Assembly: GCA_035516255.1 (NCBI GenBank)
Contig: DATJAL010000017.1
Coordinates: forward strand, 1-64,000
Direction of reading: 5' to 3'
DNA: 64,000 nucleotides
Source: Chitinivibrionales bacterium
GTDB lineage: Bacteria; Fibrobacterota; Chitinivibrionia; Chitinivibrionales; FEN-1185
Part shown: piece by piece, positions 1 through 8,757 of the stretch
Position numbering within the stretch: the stretch's first letter is position 1
Layout of the letters: each line of letters opens with the position of its first letter
Program-made: the position numbers and the translations under genes
The notes under the pieces: generated by a model
Databases searched by the model: none
What the model was told of the DNA's origin: nothing
What the model saw: the letters and a program-made list of their open reading frames with translations, nothing else

Positions 1-1
1 C

Positions 2-1057
2 AAGGGCGCGAAGGAGGCTCAAAACGTTCCTGAATTCCAGGCCAAGCTCCAAAAAATAACCGCCGTGGTCGACACGTTGCACGCCACCGAGCCCGGGTAC
101 TCGATCGGGGTGGTGCCGATTGACACGCTGGTGGGCTATCACGATTTCGTGCTGACCAAGACCACCACATGGACCGGCGACAAGGCCGCGTTCGATGCGT
201 TCTGGGGCGACACAAGCACCTATCCCAAGAAAGGTTCAACGCCCCAGTATATAATCCTGAACAGGACCAATGGCGTATGGCCCGACGGCAAGATTTACTG
301 GAGCCATGAACAGAACGGCGCAAAGATTCCACTTACGCAGACGAACATGAAAGTGCTCGAGAGCGAGCGGCTGTATATTTACATCGCGCCCCTGGATTCC
401 AATTCCCGGTATTTCGATTTTCTCGAAGTCAATTCGAACGGCGTCAACTGGGCCGGCAATACCACCAGGGTTGACGGATGGAGGCTTCCGATCGCTTTCA
501 GGCTGAAGACCACCGACGGCAAGGACACCATCATGGGCGACGAGTATGAAACGTTCTTTCAATCGCGCCAGGCGAAATTCGACGAATTCCTGAACGAGGT
601 GCCCAAGGAATTCACCCCGCTTGCCAAAGTGAACTTCGCCAATATTTATTCGCCCCAGATGATGGCGGTCAACTACTACAACACCGGCGGCGTGTACGCG
701 ACGTATTTCGACGAGTATCAGGACTCGGTCATCGCCAAAAACCCGGGCGCGCCGGCAAAAACCACGCCCTGGAACATTCTGGCCTGCGCCGGCCCGCTGG
801 GCGCTTCGCCCGATTATTGCGCCGCCTACAACAGGCATATTGGAACCTTGCCGCAAGGAGCGAATTTCGTGAACTGGCGCACCAACGACTCCGCGATGTA
901 TTATCAGACTGCGCCGTGCAATTATTTTTCAAGGTGGTGCCACCGCCGGGCGATAGACAATTTAACCTACGGGTTTGCTTATGATGACGATGGTGGCCAT
1001 GAGTCATACATGAATCCTAACAATGTCCAGTGGATAGCGGTGGCGATCGGGTGGTAG
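2..1057 (+). CDS. GH64-like beta-1,3-glucanase (5' end outside the window)
   Basis: Partial protein, open from the first in-frame codon (base 2) to a TAG stop, so its start and any signal peptide lie upstream. It aligns over its whole length with the next gene. The pattern fits glycoside hydrolase family 64 (thaumatin-like beta-1,3-glucanases that release laminaripentaose): a hydrophobic strand plus a FDFLEVN segment, then NTTRVDGWRLP, and near the end a CHRRAI...YGFAYDDDGGHES block. In characterised GH64 enzymes the catalytic pair is a Glu and an Asp 16 residues apart (from memory Glu154/Asp170). Here the Glu codon is at 425-427 and the Asp of RVDGW lies exactly 16 residues later. Secretion is inferred from the full-length neighbour. 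The GTG at 65 is an internal codon, not a convincing start. Confidence 0.75.
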   Translation, partial: KGAKEAQNVPEFQAKLQKITAVVDTLHATEPGYSIGVVPIDTLVGYHDFVLTKTTTWTGDKAAFDAFWGDTSTYPKKGSTPQYIILNRTNGVWPDGKIYWSHEQNGAKIPLTQTNMKVLESERLYIYIAPLDSNSRYFDFLEVNSNGVNWAGNTTRVDGWRLPIAFRLKTTDGKDTIMGDEYETFFQSRQAKFDEFLNEVPKEFTPLAKVNFANIYSPQMMAVNYYNTGGVYATYFDEYQDSVIAKNPGAPAKTTPWNILACAGPLGASPDYCAAYNRHIGTLPQGANFVNWRTNDSAMYYQTAPCNYFSRWCHRRAIDNLTYGFAYDDDGGHESYMNPNNVQWIAVAIGW

Positions 1058-1195
1058 ACGCACGGAGTTCGCGCATAAATTATATAGGAAAAGACGCATT
1101 TACCGCCGGTCAATAATTTTCGGGCTTTTAAGCGGCGAAAATGGTTTCATCCGGTTGACCATTATATTACGTTAGATCTCAACATTCAAAAAAAA

Positions 1196-1205
1196 GGGGG
1201 GGGGG
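1196..1205 (+). promoter_or_regulatory. G10 homopolymer serving as ribosome binding site
   Basis: Eight A are followed by ten G, three bases before the ATG at 1209. The G tract is the only Shine-Dalgarno-like sequence for the GH64 gene. Tracts of this length slip easily during replication, so spacing to the start codon could vary between cells; that is inference. Confidence 0.5.
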
Positions 1206-1208
1206 TCC

Positions 1209-2825
1209 ATGAAGAGAACAGCGGTAACATGCCTGATGCTTGCGTTTTTCACGGGGTCGGTTTTTTCCCAGGCCGTCAGCATTTGCGGAACGGTCACGGA
1301 CCAGAACGGACAACCCCTGACCAACACGGTGGTCAGGCTGGGCCAGACAACGTATGACAATGGGTATTGGGCGCAAGCCCCGTACTTGGCTAAAACCGAC
1401 GGCGCCGGTCATTACCAGCTTGGGACCGGAGTCTGCCCGCCCGTCAACGTCATTTCGGGCGCCGCAATGCGGGGCGAAACCTTTTCGCGGCCGATGTATG
1501 TCGGCGGCAAAGTCCTGTTCAGCCTGCCGGCGGGCGATGCAATGGTGAGGATGAGCATCTACGACCTGGCGGGCAGGTTCGTGCGCGACGTGATGAACAA
1601 AAGTCTTTCCAGGGGCAGCTATTCGGTGTCAATCGACACACGCGGTATTTCCTGCCAGTTCTACCTGCTTCGGGTGACCATCAACGGCAGCGCGTATGTC
1701 ATGAAATTGCAGCCTAGCTCGCACGTGGCGGGAGGGGCAGTTGTCCGGAGCGCTTCCGGATTTCAGACCCGGCTGGAAAAACTCGCGGCGATAGTGGACA
1801 CGGTGCATGCCACCCAGCCCGGCTATTCGATCGGCGCCGAGACGGTCTCCTCCCTGACCGGGAACGTCAACTTCACCCTCACCAGAGTCACCACCTGGGA
1901 CGGCACCAAGGCAGCGTTCGACGCCTTCTGGGGCGACACGAGCACCTACCCGAAGACCGGCTCGTACGTCATACTCAACAGAACAAACGGCAAATGGCCG
2001 GACAGTAAAATAGGCGTGACCACCAACAGAGGAGGCGCAACCACCCCCCTTTCACAAACCAACCTGAGACCGATCGGGGCGCTGTTCATTTACATAGCTC
2101 CCACCGATTCGAATATGAGATATTACGATTTCCTTGAAGTAAATGGCGGCGGCACCACCTTCTTGGGCAACACCACCCGTGTTGACGGATGGCGACTTCC
2201 CATCACCTTCCGGATAAAAACCTCCGACGGCAAAGACACGGTCATGGGCGACTCCTACGAACTCTTTTACCAATCGCGCGAATCGAAATTCGCCGAATTT
2301 ATCAATGAGGTTCCGAAGGAGTTCACCTGGGAGGCCACACACGATTTCGCGAATATCTGGGCCCCGCATAAAATGGACCCCTTCCCTTTCCGGTCCACAG
2401 GACCCTATGGCAATTACTACGAACGGTATCAGGATTCGGTCATTAAAAACTATGTCAAAGATCCGGCATGGGTGAATAAGCCGGGCTACGGCGCTCCCGC
2501 CAATGATCCCGGCCCCTATCCGGCAGCGACGCAAGCCGACGATGTTTTCGCCTGCGCGGGTGTCCTGGGCAATTTACCCATTTGGGCGGCTGCCCTGAAC
2601 CGGCATGTCTCCCATCTGCCGCAAGGTGTTGACTGTTATAATTGGAGCTACGTAGACACCGCTTATTATTATACGGACGCACCTGCCAATTTCTATTCCC
2701 GCTGGTGTCATCGGCGAGCCATCAACAACTACTGCTACGGCTTTCCCTACGATGACAATGGAGATCATGAGGCATATATTTCCATCGGCAACATCCAGTG
2801 GATGGCGGTGGCGATAGGATGGTAG
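1209..2825 (+). CDS. Secreted GH64-like beta-1,3-glucanase with an internal sorting-domain-like module
   Basis: 538 residues: signal peptide (1-20), a carboxypeptidase-regulatory-like beta-sandwich (about 23-90, starting ICGTVTDQNGQPL), a module resembling a type IX C-terminal sorting domain (about 100-168, with MSIYDLAGRFV and FYLLRVTING), then a GH64-like catalytic part (about 225-538). The expected catalytic pair is visible as Glu310 (DFLEVN) and Asp326 (RVDGW), 16 apart as in known GH64 enzymes. The C-terminal YDDNGDHEAY block also matches the family. It likely cleaves beta-1,3-glucan outside the cell. The sorting-like module lies in the middle, where it normally would be terminal. It is a tandem paralogue of the preceding gene. 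Start chosen at ATG after the G10 tract. Confidence 0.78.
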   Translation: MKRTAVTCLMLAFFTGSVFSQAVSICGTVTDQNGQPLTNTVVRLGQTTYDNGYWAQAPYLAKTDGAGHYQLGTGVCPPVNVISGAAMRGETFSRPMYVGGKVLFSLPAGDAMVRMSIYDLAGRFVRDVMNKSLSRGSYSVSIDTRGISCQFYLLRVTINGSAYVMKLQPSSHVAGGAVVRSASGFQTRLEKLAAIVDTVHATQPGYSIGAETVSSLTGNVNFTLTRVTTWDGTKAAFDAFWGDTSTYPKTGSYVILNRTNGKWPDSKIGVTTNRGGATTPLSQTNLRPIGALFIYIAPTDSNMRYYDFLEVNGGGTTFLGNTTRVDGWRLPITFRIKTSDGKDTVMGDSYELFYQSRESKFAEFINEVPKEFTWEATHDFANIWAPHKMDPFPFRSTGPYGNYYERYQDSVIKNYVKDPAWVNKPGYGAPANDPGPYPAATQADDVFACAGVLGNLPIWAAALNRHVSHLPQGVDCYNWSYVDTAYYYTDAPANFYSRWCHRRAINNYCYGFPYDDNGDHEAYISIGNIQWMAVAIGW

Positions 2826-2844
2826 CTGGAGATTCCGTTAAAAG

Positions 2845-2889
2845 TTGCCTTGCTTTCCCGAAAGATGAGGGAAGGTAAGGCAATTTTTT
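2845..2889 (+). terminator. Rho-independent terminator after the GH64 gene
   Basis: A 15-base arm starting TTGCCTTGC pairs with an arm ending TAAGGCAA around a GAAAGATGA loop, with one or two mismatches, followed by six T. It starts 20 bases after the stop codon. Confidence 0.85.
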
Positions 2890-2997
2890 ATACTGTTATT
2901 TAGTCATCCAACCTTACGTAAATAAAAGGATTTTTTTTGATCCTTTTCATGCAAAATCACGACTTTATATCCGGATAATACCGGAAAGGAGAATGGC

Positions 2998-3537
2998 ATG
3001 AAGCAAATCCTGAAAAGGTCTATTTTTTCTTTTTTTACGGTTGCGGCGTTAGTAGCCCCTCAAGCATTCGGCCAGCAGACCTTTGACGGCTGGGCCATAA
3101 CCCCGGCCCAGGACGCCAGGGCCGCCACCATGACATACGCGAACCCGTCAACATACCTTAAAATAGAATCGGACTTTGTCATTTCAGTGGATGCCGCGGG
3201 CGCACCCGCAAGCGGCATCATCCATTTCAAGAACGGCTTCCAGCGTGCCATGACCGCCGAGGAAATAGCATATTACTACCCGGAATATGGCGGAATAAAC
3301 GCCTACTGGGACTTTCGCGATAAACAGGGGACCATTTCAACTTTTGACTTCGCCACCGATGCCATCCCGCAGACGTTCGTCGGCCGCCAGGTGCGGGTGA
3401 TTTCCAAGGCTGGAAAACAGTATATCGGCCTGCTGAACCTGCAGCCGAGTACGCCCGGCTGGTTCTCGCTCAATGTCCGTGGCAATTCGGTAATGTTCGA
3501 GAAGAATGCGGTAAAGGAAATACAGGCATTCAAATAA
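2998..3537 (+). CDS. Small secreted protein with LSm-like C-terminal segment
   Basis: 179 residues with a clear signal peptide (1-25, cleaved after AFG). I do not recognise the family. The last 55 residues (GRQVRVISKAGKQYIGLL ... VKEIQAF) follow the strand pattern of an Sm/LSm barrel: a GxxVxV strand, a YxGxL strand, then two short strands. The preceding part has a conserved YLKIESDF...VDAAG segment. The convergent neighbour at 3589 is a divergent paralogue with the same order of segments. Start: ATG with GGAGAATGGC upstream. The substrate or partner is unknown, and export makes an RNA-binding role unlikely. The fold assignment is from pattern only. Confidence 0.7.
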   Translation: MKQILKRSIFSFFTVAALVAPQAFGQQTFDGWAITPAQDARAATMTYANPSTYLKIESDFVISVDAAGAPASGIIHFKNGFQRAMTAEEIAYYYPEYGGINAYWDFRDKQGTISTFDFATDAIPQTFVGRQVRVISKAGKQYIGLLNLQPSTPGWFSLNVRGNSVMFEKNAVKEIQAFK

Positions 3538-3559
3538 CTGTTATAACGGAACAAAGAGC

Positions 3560-3579
3560 GCGGCGACCCCCGACGCCGC
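3560..3579. terminator. Possible short bidirectional hairpin between convergent genes
   Basis: GCGGCG and CGCCGC flank an eight-base loop between the two convergent stop codons. It is followed by only a weak T stretch, so termination is not certain. Confidence 0.3.
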
Positions 3580-3588
3580 CTATCCTGT

Positions 3589-4176
3589 TTATTTGATCCG
3601 TTGAATCTCCCGGATAAGCGACTTGTCTATTTGCAGCGGCTGCGCGCCGCCGGTGTTGAGCAAAACGCTTTCCGGATGGGATGCGGACATCGACAATATT
3701 CCAAAATAATCCGTCAAATGCGCCGCGGATTGGTCCTTGAGAAAGAGACGGACTTTCTTTCCGAAAACATCCTGCGGAAGGCCGTCGATTGAAGCGTAAG
3801 AAATTATTTTGCCGTTTTTCTCAGCGTTGTCCCAATACTCTTGCGGCCCGCCGAACTGTTCCCATAAAAGCCGAAGCTCTCCCCGGTTAAGCTCGCGTTC
3901 GACTTCTCCGTAATAGGTGCTTCTCTTGAACTTGACTACCCCTCTGGTCGGATTACCCTGGTTGTCCACAAAAAAGTCAAATTGCTGCTCAATTTGCAGC
4001 GAGGTCAGGGGATTGGTGACGGTCATTGAGGTCATGACGCCGTTTGCGTCCGCATGCGCCGCGCAGACATTGTTTTGGCAAAAACCCCGTTGAGACCACA
4101 CTGCGATGAAAATGACAGCCGCAATGGAAAGTCCGCGCCGTTTCATGATGTCGATTTTCCTTCCCATGGTTTTCAT
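3589..4176 (-). CDS. Small secreted protein, paralogue of the convergent neighbour
   Basis: 195 residues from an ATG (4176) preceded by AAGGAGGT at ideal spacing; a longer version starting at TTG 4191 would bury the ribosome binding site in the coding region. A signal peptide runs from about residue 11 (MKRRGLSIAAV...) to FCQ. It shares with the gene at 2998 the order: SLQIEQQFDF...VDNQG, a central YWDN segment, and an LSm-like end (FGKKVRLFLKD ... YFGILSMS ... SLIREIQRIK). Identity is low, so the duplication is old. Function unknown. Confidence 0.75.
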   Translation of the reverse strand: MKTMGRKIDIMKRRGLSIAAVIFIAVWSQRGFCQNNVCAAHADANGVMTSMTVTNPLTSLQIEQQFDFFVDNQGNPTRGVVKFKRSTYYGEVERELNRGELRLLWEQFGGPQEYWDNAEKNGKIISYASIDGLPQDVFGKKVRLFLKDQSAAHLTDYFGILSMSASHPESVLLNTGGAQPLQIDKSLIREIQRIK

Positions 4177-4656
4177 GCCTACCTCCTTCAAGCGTCGTTA
4201 AAACCGCCCGCTCATTGCCGTCCAAATTTATTTGGCAAGCCCGCCCTCGCGTCATCTATGCTCCGCTCATAGCGTTTGACTTGGTTTTCAAATAAAGGTT
4301 GGTAAAAAAATCAGGCCTGTCGAAATAATACGGTCCGTTTTCCGCGCCGGCCTATGATGCGGCGGGGAAGAGGACGGCTTCGAAACAAGCCGCGGGAATA
4401 TATCTTTACCGTCTTGATGTAAAAAGATAACCAGACCGCCCCGACCGTTCCTTCCGGAAGCTCTCTCGCGACGGAATAAATTCCGATTGCCTCATCACGG
4501 GAGAACCCGACCATAATTAATTTTCCCGTTACATTCTCATGTAACGAAAAATCCCCTTCCCGCCACTTTCCCCGTCTTCAAAAGCGTTTCCCTTCCTATA
4601 TTATCATCAAATAAAAAATCCCCACATTTATTCTTTTGTAAAGGAGGGCACATTTC
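4177..4656. other. Divergent intergenic region, no gene seen
   Basis: 480 bases upstream of both flanking genes. Short reading frames are present without ribosome binding sites. A six-base-pair hairpin (CGGCTT/AAGCCG, 4375-4392) and a TATATT at 4597 without a clear -35 are the only signals found. Confidence 0.4.
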
Positions 4657-5580
4657 ATGAATCTCCGCATCAAACTTGGTCTATCATCAACATTATGCAT
4701 TCTTTTCGCATCAGTCGCGCTGGCGGCGCTGCCGCCCGGCTACAACGGCAAGATTTACGGCGGCGACACGCTGCTGGGCAAGCCCCAGGGCATCCCGGGC
4801 GTGATTAAAGGCATGTTCGTGGACAGCGGCGGCGAAGGATCGTCATGGCACTCCTGCTGCGCGCTGCAGGGTTATGCCGGTTACGATTACGACATCATCG
4901 GGTGGGGGACCAACGGCCAGAACGATTCGTCGGTCAACGCGACGCACCCCACGTCGCACCTTTCGTACATGGTGGCCGGGCAATGGATGAAATACACGGT
5001 GCACGTCAACATCAAGGGGACCTACTATGTCGATTTCAAACTGGCCACGGTCGGCTATCCAAACCTTCAGGTGCTTACCTATTACGACGGCGCGTCGATG
5101 AAGAGCGATTCCGTGCAGAACCTGCCCGTGTGCCAGACGCCGCCCGGCTGTCCTGAGCCGTGGCACGCCTGGAACTGCAACATGGCGGTCGACTCGGTCG
5201 ATCTTGACACCGGGCTGCAGGTGGTCGGGATCACGTTCGCCCAGGGTAGCTGGAATTACGATTGGACAAGGTTCAGGCTCAAGGAAGAAGCGGGAACGCA
5301 GGTATCGGGCGGTTCCATGCATAGCGCCGGGCCGGCGGGCCTTGCTACAAGGCTGACCGGCAACCGGCTCGCGATTGGTTATAAGGGCGGCACTTCATGC
5401 TCAAGAATTTCAGTGGTGGATTGCACGGGGAGAACGATGCTATCGTCCATTGATGCGAACACGGCAAATGGATACCACAGCGCCTGTCTTGACATTAGCA
5501 AATTACGTCAAGGCATATATTTTGTCAATGTTGAGCGGAAAGAAAGCAAGGAAACGACGTCTGTCACGGTTACCCGCTGA
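4657..5580 (+). CDS. Secreted CBM6-like carbohydrate-binding protein with sorting tail
   Basis: 307 residues: signal peptide (1-24), a galactose-binding-like beta-sandwich of the CBM6 type (about 30-212; the segment GQWMKYTVHVNIKGTYYVDF is typical), then a type IX-like sorting tail (about 230-307, with SRISVVDCTGRTML and QGIYFVNV). No catalytic domain is present, so it probably presents a sugar-binding module at the cell surface or binds substrate for neighbouring enzymes. AAAGGAGG lies at good distance from the ATG. It stands alone between divergent and convergent neighbours. Confidence 0.75.
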   Translation: MNLRIKLGLSSTLCILFASVALAALPPGYNGKIYGGDTLLGKPQGIPGVIKGMFVDSGGEGSSWHSCCALQGYAGYDYDIIGWGTNGQNDSSVNATHPTSHLSYMVAGQWMKYTVHVNIKGTYYVDFKLATVGYPNLQVLTYYDGASMKSDSVQNLPVCQTPPGCPEPWHAWNCNMAVDSVDLDTGLQVVGITFAQGSWNYDWTRFRLKEEAGTQVSGGSMHSAGPAGLATRLTGNRLAIGYKGGTSCSRISVVDCTGRTMLSSIDANTANGYHSACLDISKLRQGIYFVNVERKESKETTSVTVTR

Positions 5581-5656
5581 TTAGCAACAAAATTCAAGCT
5601 GATGACATCGAGCCCTCCCGGCTTCAAATAAAATGGGGGCCTTATTCTTTTCCCGC

Positions 5657-6763
5657 TTATGCCGCCCTCCATTTCAGGTCCACCACCTTCTTGCCCTCGT
5701 ATTCGGGGCACCGTACGGCGATACCTTGTTGCGCCAGGTTCTTCATCAGGCACCAGTAGGCGATCCTGGCCTCGATTTTCCACTGGCTGTGTTCCTTGAA
5801 CGGATACCTGCGCATCAAGTCGTGCAGGGACACCGGCCCGCTTTTGAGCAGTGCAAGCGCGGTCGCATTCATGTCATCTAGAAACTGCAACGAATGGCGC
5901 AGCACGGCGTCGCACCGGTCTTCTCCGACAATGGTACCGTAATGGCCGTTGGCCATCACCGCGGGGTGCTTGCCAAGCATCCATTCCAGCGTTTCGCGCA
6001 TGTCGGTCACGTTCGACAGCGGGGTGTTGATGATCGGGTGGCCTTTGTGTTCCTGCAGCAGCGCGTCGCCCGCAATCAGTATCCGCTTCGACGGCACCCA
6101 AAAGGCGACGCTATCGGGCGAGTGGCCGGGGGCGAATTTCACTTCAACCGGGAACCCGGGGTCGAGCACTTGGCCGTCGGAAAACGTGCCCGCGACGGTG
6201 AGCTTCTGCTTCTTCAGGAACAATCCGGAAAATGCGCGCAGCAGGCCCGCGCTGAACCCGGTCACCACGTCACAGTCTTCGCCGAGGGAATCGACCATGT
6301 CCTTTTCGTTGTTCTTCGGATCGCAGAGGAGCCGCACGGCCGCCGGGTGCGCGTAAATGAACGCGCCGGTGGCGGCCTGGAGAAAACCGTCGGCGCCGAC
6401 GTGGTCGGGATGCGAGTGGGTGTTCCAGATTTCGCAAATGTCAAAGGGATTCAGGCCGTCGCGCTTCATTTGTGGTACAACCGATTTCTCAAACACGTCG
6501 GTAAATTCTCCGGTGTCGATCATGACCGTTTTTTTCGGCCCCCGCAGTACGTGGATGGTCCTGGCGTGGGCGCACGTAAAGGAGGGCCGGTCTGGCTCCA
6601 CATAGGTGAAGAGCTCCTCGCAGATCCTGGTTTGCTCGCCTCCGGCTCCCTGGTCGCCCACGTCGGGCTCCCCGCCGATTAATTTGGAAGTGCCGCAGCA
6701 GCCCGGGACAAACAGCCCCGCGGCGGCGGCGGCGCCGAGCTTGACAAATGTGCGTCTGTGCAT
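5657..6763 (-). CDS. Exported metallo-beta-lactamase-fold hydrolase
   Basis: 368 residues from the ATG at 6763, chosen because AAAGG precedes it and because it gives a proper export signal; a start at 6811 would add 16 unrelated residues. The N-terminus has a twin-arginine motif (RRTFVK) and a lipobox-like VPGC (Cys22), suggesting Tat export and lipid anchoring. Zinc-binding residues of the superfamily are visible: HSHPDH (His116, His118, Asp120, His121), His214 in APGHSPD and Asp233 in IAGDALL. The C-terminal 80 residues form a helical/winged region, as in lactonase- or MBLAC-like members. The substrate cannot be told from sequence. Confidence 0.85.
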   Translation of the reverse strand: MHRRTFVKLGAAAAAGLFVPGCCGTSKLIGGEPDVGDQGAGGEQTRICEELFTYVEPDRPSFTCAHARTIHVLRGPKKTVMIDTGEFTDVFEKSVVPQMKRDGLNPFDICEIWNTHSHPDHVGADGFLQAATGAFIYAHPAAVRLLCDPKNNEKDMVDSLGEDCDVVTGFSAGLLRAFSGLFLKKQKLTVAGTFSDGQVLDPGFPVEVKFAPGHSPDSVAFWVPSKRILIAGDALLQEHKGHPIINTPLSNVTDMRETLEWMLGKHPAVMANGHYGTIVGEDRCDAVLRHSLQFLDDMNATALALLKSGPVSLHDLMRRYPFKEHSQWKIEARIAYWCLMKNLAQQGIAVRCPEYEGKKVVDLKWRAA

Positions 6764-7185
6764 TTTTACCTTTCTTCGGCGGGCCTGGATGTGGGCATGG
6801 AGCAGCGCCATTCGGCCGCATGCCGATAGTAATCACATCAGGAGGCAATCAAACTCTGCTTGCGACCGGTGGGTTAACTTGGAGAAGACGTGTCTCTCGG
6901 ATAAAAACGATGACCGAAGAAAGCGGTCTCCGGGTTACCGCGGGTTGATCATTCCTGCCGATTCATACGAGAACAAATACGCATTGACCTTCATGAATAT
7001 TTTTTAGCGTGATCGGAATTTAAAAATAGTATTAAAGTGTTCAAACGATCCACCATCAATAGCTGTCACGGGCCGCATTCCCCCCAGTACGGCCGTCACC
7101 GGCGAAGCATGGCAATATCATTCTCATCTATGGCCGGCTCGCTTAAATGATATGTATAATTATACTATTGAAAAGGGAGGTGCCT
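6764..7185. other. Divergent intergenic region, no gene seen
   Basis: Lies upstream of the MBL-fold gene and of the beta-helix gene. Reading frames here are short, lack ribosome binding sites and have no recognisable product. An AT-rich TATAAT-like stretch sits at 7155-7165, without a good -35. Confidence 0.35.
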
Positions 7186-8736
7186 ATGAAACCTGCCGGT
7201 TCAGCCCTTATTGCTTCATTATCCACGATCATGATTTTTACACCACTTCAGCCCAACGCCGCGACCTACTGCGTTGACAACGGCAACAGTCAGGCGAGTG
7301 ACGCCAACGCGGGAACAGCCGTCCTTCCCTGGAAAACGATCCAGAAAGGCGCCAACACCGCGGTCGCGGGCGACAGCGTTATCGTCAAGACCGGCACCTA
7401 CGCGGAGCGGATCACCTTTTCCGCCGGACATGCGGGAAGCGCGGGAAAGCGGGTGGTTTTTTTTGCGCAGCCGCGGCGCACGGTGTACATGCAGGGATTC
7501 AACACCGACGGCGCCGACTGGCTGAGGATCGAGGGGTTCGACATTACCAACAGTCAAGGCGGCTGGCTCAACGGCGGGATATGGCTCTCCAGCAGCCACG
7601 TGGAGGTCGTGGACAATTACCTGCACGATATCCCCGGCACCGCGATACAGGCGAGCTGGAGCGGCGGCATGTGGGACAGCGTTTACATCGCCAGCAACAG
7701 GATCTACTGCGTGAACGAGGGGATCGTCGCCTCCGGCAACGACTGGCTGGTGGAAAACAACGAGGTGGAGCGGCTCAAATATCCCGACGCGGGCGACTGC
7801 GACTATTCGCGGTTTTTCGGCAACAGGATCACGTTCCGCGGCAATTACTTTCACGGCGCGCTTCCCTCGGAGATCGGCTCCTCGCACACCGACGGGTTCC
7901 AGACCTTCGACGACAACGGCGAAAAGGCGAACAACATCACCATCGAAAACAACGTCGTGGTGAGCTTCCACGAAGGCATGATGCTGGGCATGAACAACGT
8001 CGGCGACGCGGTGAATTACACGATCCGCAACAACATCTTTCACGGCGGCGACCTCGGCGGCGCGTGGGGACTCTGCGTTGTCAACATCACCAACCTCAGG
8101 GCCGTGAACAACGCGTTCTGCAACATGATATACCACGGCATCGGGTTCAACGGAAGCAACGGCACCGGCGGCTCGACCGGCATGGTGAAGAACAACATCT
8201 TCTACAACAGCGGCAGCAACTACTGGGCCGATTCCGTGTCGACCGTGCAGGGCGGTTACAACATTATTTACGACACGGCCGGCGGCCTGAACGCCGGCGA
8301 CTATGACCCGAAGGATTTGGTGAATGTCAACCCCAAGTTCGTCAATCCGCGGCCGCTGGTCAGGGACGATTTCAAATTGCAGGCTTCAAGCCCGGCCATC
8401 AATGCCGGGACCGCTCTGGCCGGCCTGGTGGACAGCGACATGGTCGGAACTCCTCGGCCGCAGGGTGCCGGGTGGGACATCGGCCCGTTCGAATACTTCC
8501 CCGCCGCGATCTGGAACAAGCCCGCAAGCCGTAACGGGGCGGGGGAGCCCATGCCTTTTGTAAAGCCGCTCCTCACGCGCGATGCGGTGCTGGCGCTGCG
8601 ATCGAAGTTCCCGCAAATGAAGGTGTTCGGATTGAACGGCAATGCACTAAGGGACGGCGCGGTACGGTGCGACGGAATGTATCTGGTGATATTGACAAAA
8701 GGGGAGCAATGCTGGAAGGTGAGGGTGGTGCGATAG
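7186..8736 (+). CDS. Secreted right-handed beta-helix protein (polysaccharide lyase-like)
   Basis: 516 residues from the ATG with GGGAGGTGCCT upstream; an upstream ATG at 7147 lacks such a site. Signal peptide about 1-26. The mature part starts with YCVDNGNSQASDANAGTAVLPWKTIQKGANTAVAGDSV in two segments typical of the DUF1565/pectate-lyase superfamily, followed by stacked parallel beta-helix turns rich in NN/ENN ladders (ITIENNVVVS, YTIRNNIFHG, MVKNNIFYN). It ends with a shortened sorting-like tail (KVFGLNG...GMYLVILTKG...KVRVVR). It likely binds or cleaves a uronate-containing polysaccharide; the lyase family (PL6/PL31 or other) is not decidable by eye. Confidence 0.75.
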   Translation: MKPAGSALIASLSTIMIFTPLQPNAATYCVDNGNSQASDANAGTAVLPWKTIQKGANTAVAGDSVIVKTGTYAERITFSAGHAGSAGKRVVFFAQPRRTVYMQGFNTDGADWLRIEGFDITNSQGGWLNGGIWLSSSHVEVVDNYLHDIPGTAIQASWSGGMWDSVYIASNRIYCVNEGIVASGNDWLVENNEVERLKYPDAGDCDYSRFFGNRITFRGNYFHGALPSEIGSSHTDGFQTFDDNGEKANNITIENNVVVSFHEGMMLGMNNVGDAVNYTIRNNIFHGGDLGGAWGLCVVNITNLRAVNNAFCNMIYHGIGFNGSNGTGGSTGMVKNNIFYNSGSNYWADSVSTVQGGYNIIYDTAGGLNAGDYDPKDLVNVNPKFVNPRPLVRDDFKLQASSPAINAGTALAGLVDSDMVGTPRPQGAGWDIGPFEYFPAAIWNKPASRNGAGEPMPFVKPLLTRDAVLALRSKFPQMKVFGLNGNALRDGAVRCDGMYLVILTKGEQCWKVRVVR

Positions 8737-8757
8737 ACCGACCAAGGAGGACAGTTC

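Noticed and set aside
4311-4514. 67-codon minus-strand frame in the divergent region
   Set aside because: No ribosome binding site, composition unlike coding sequence.
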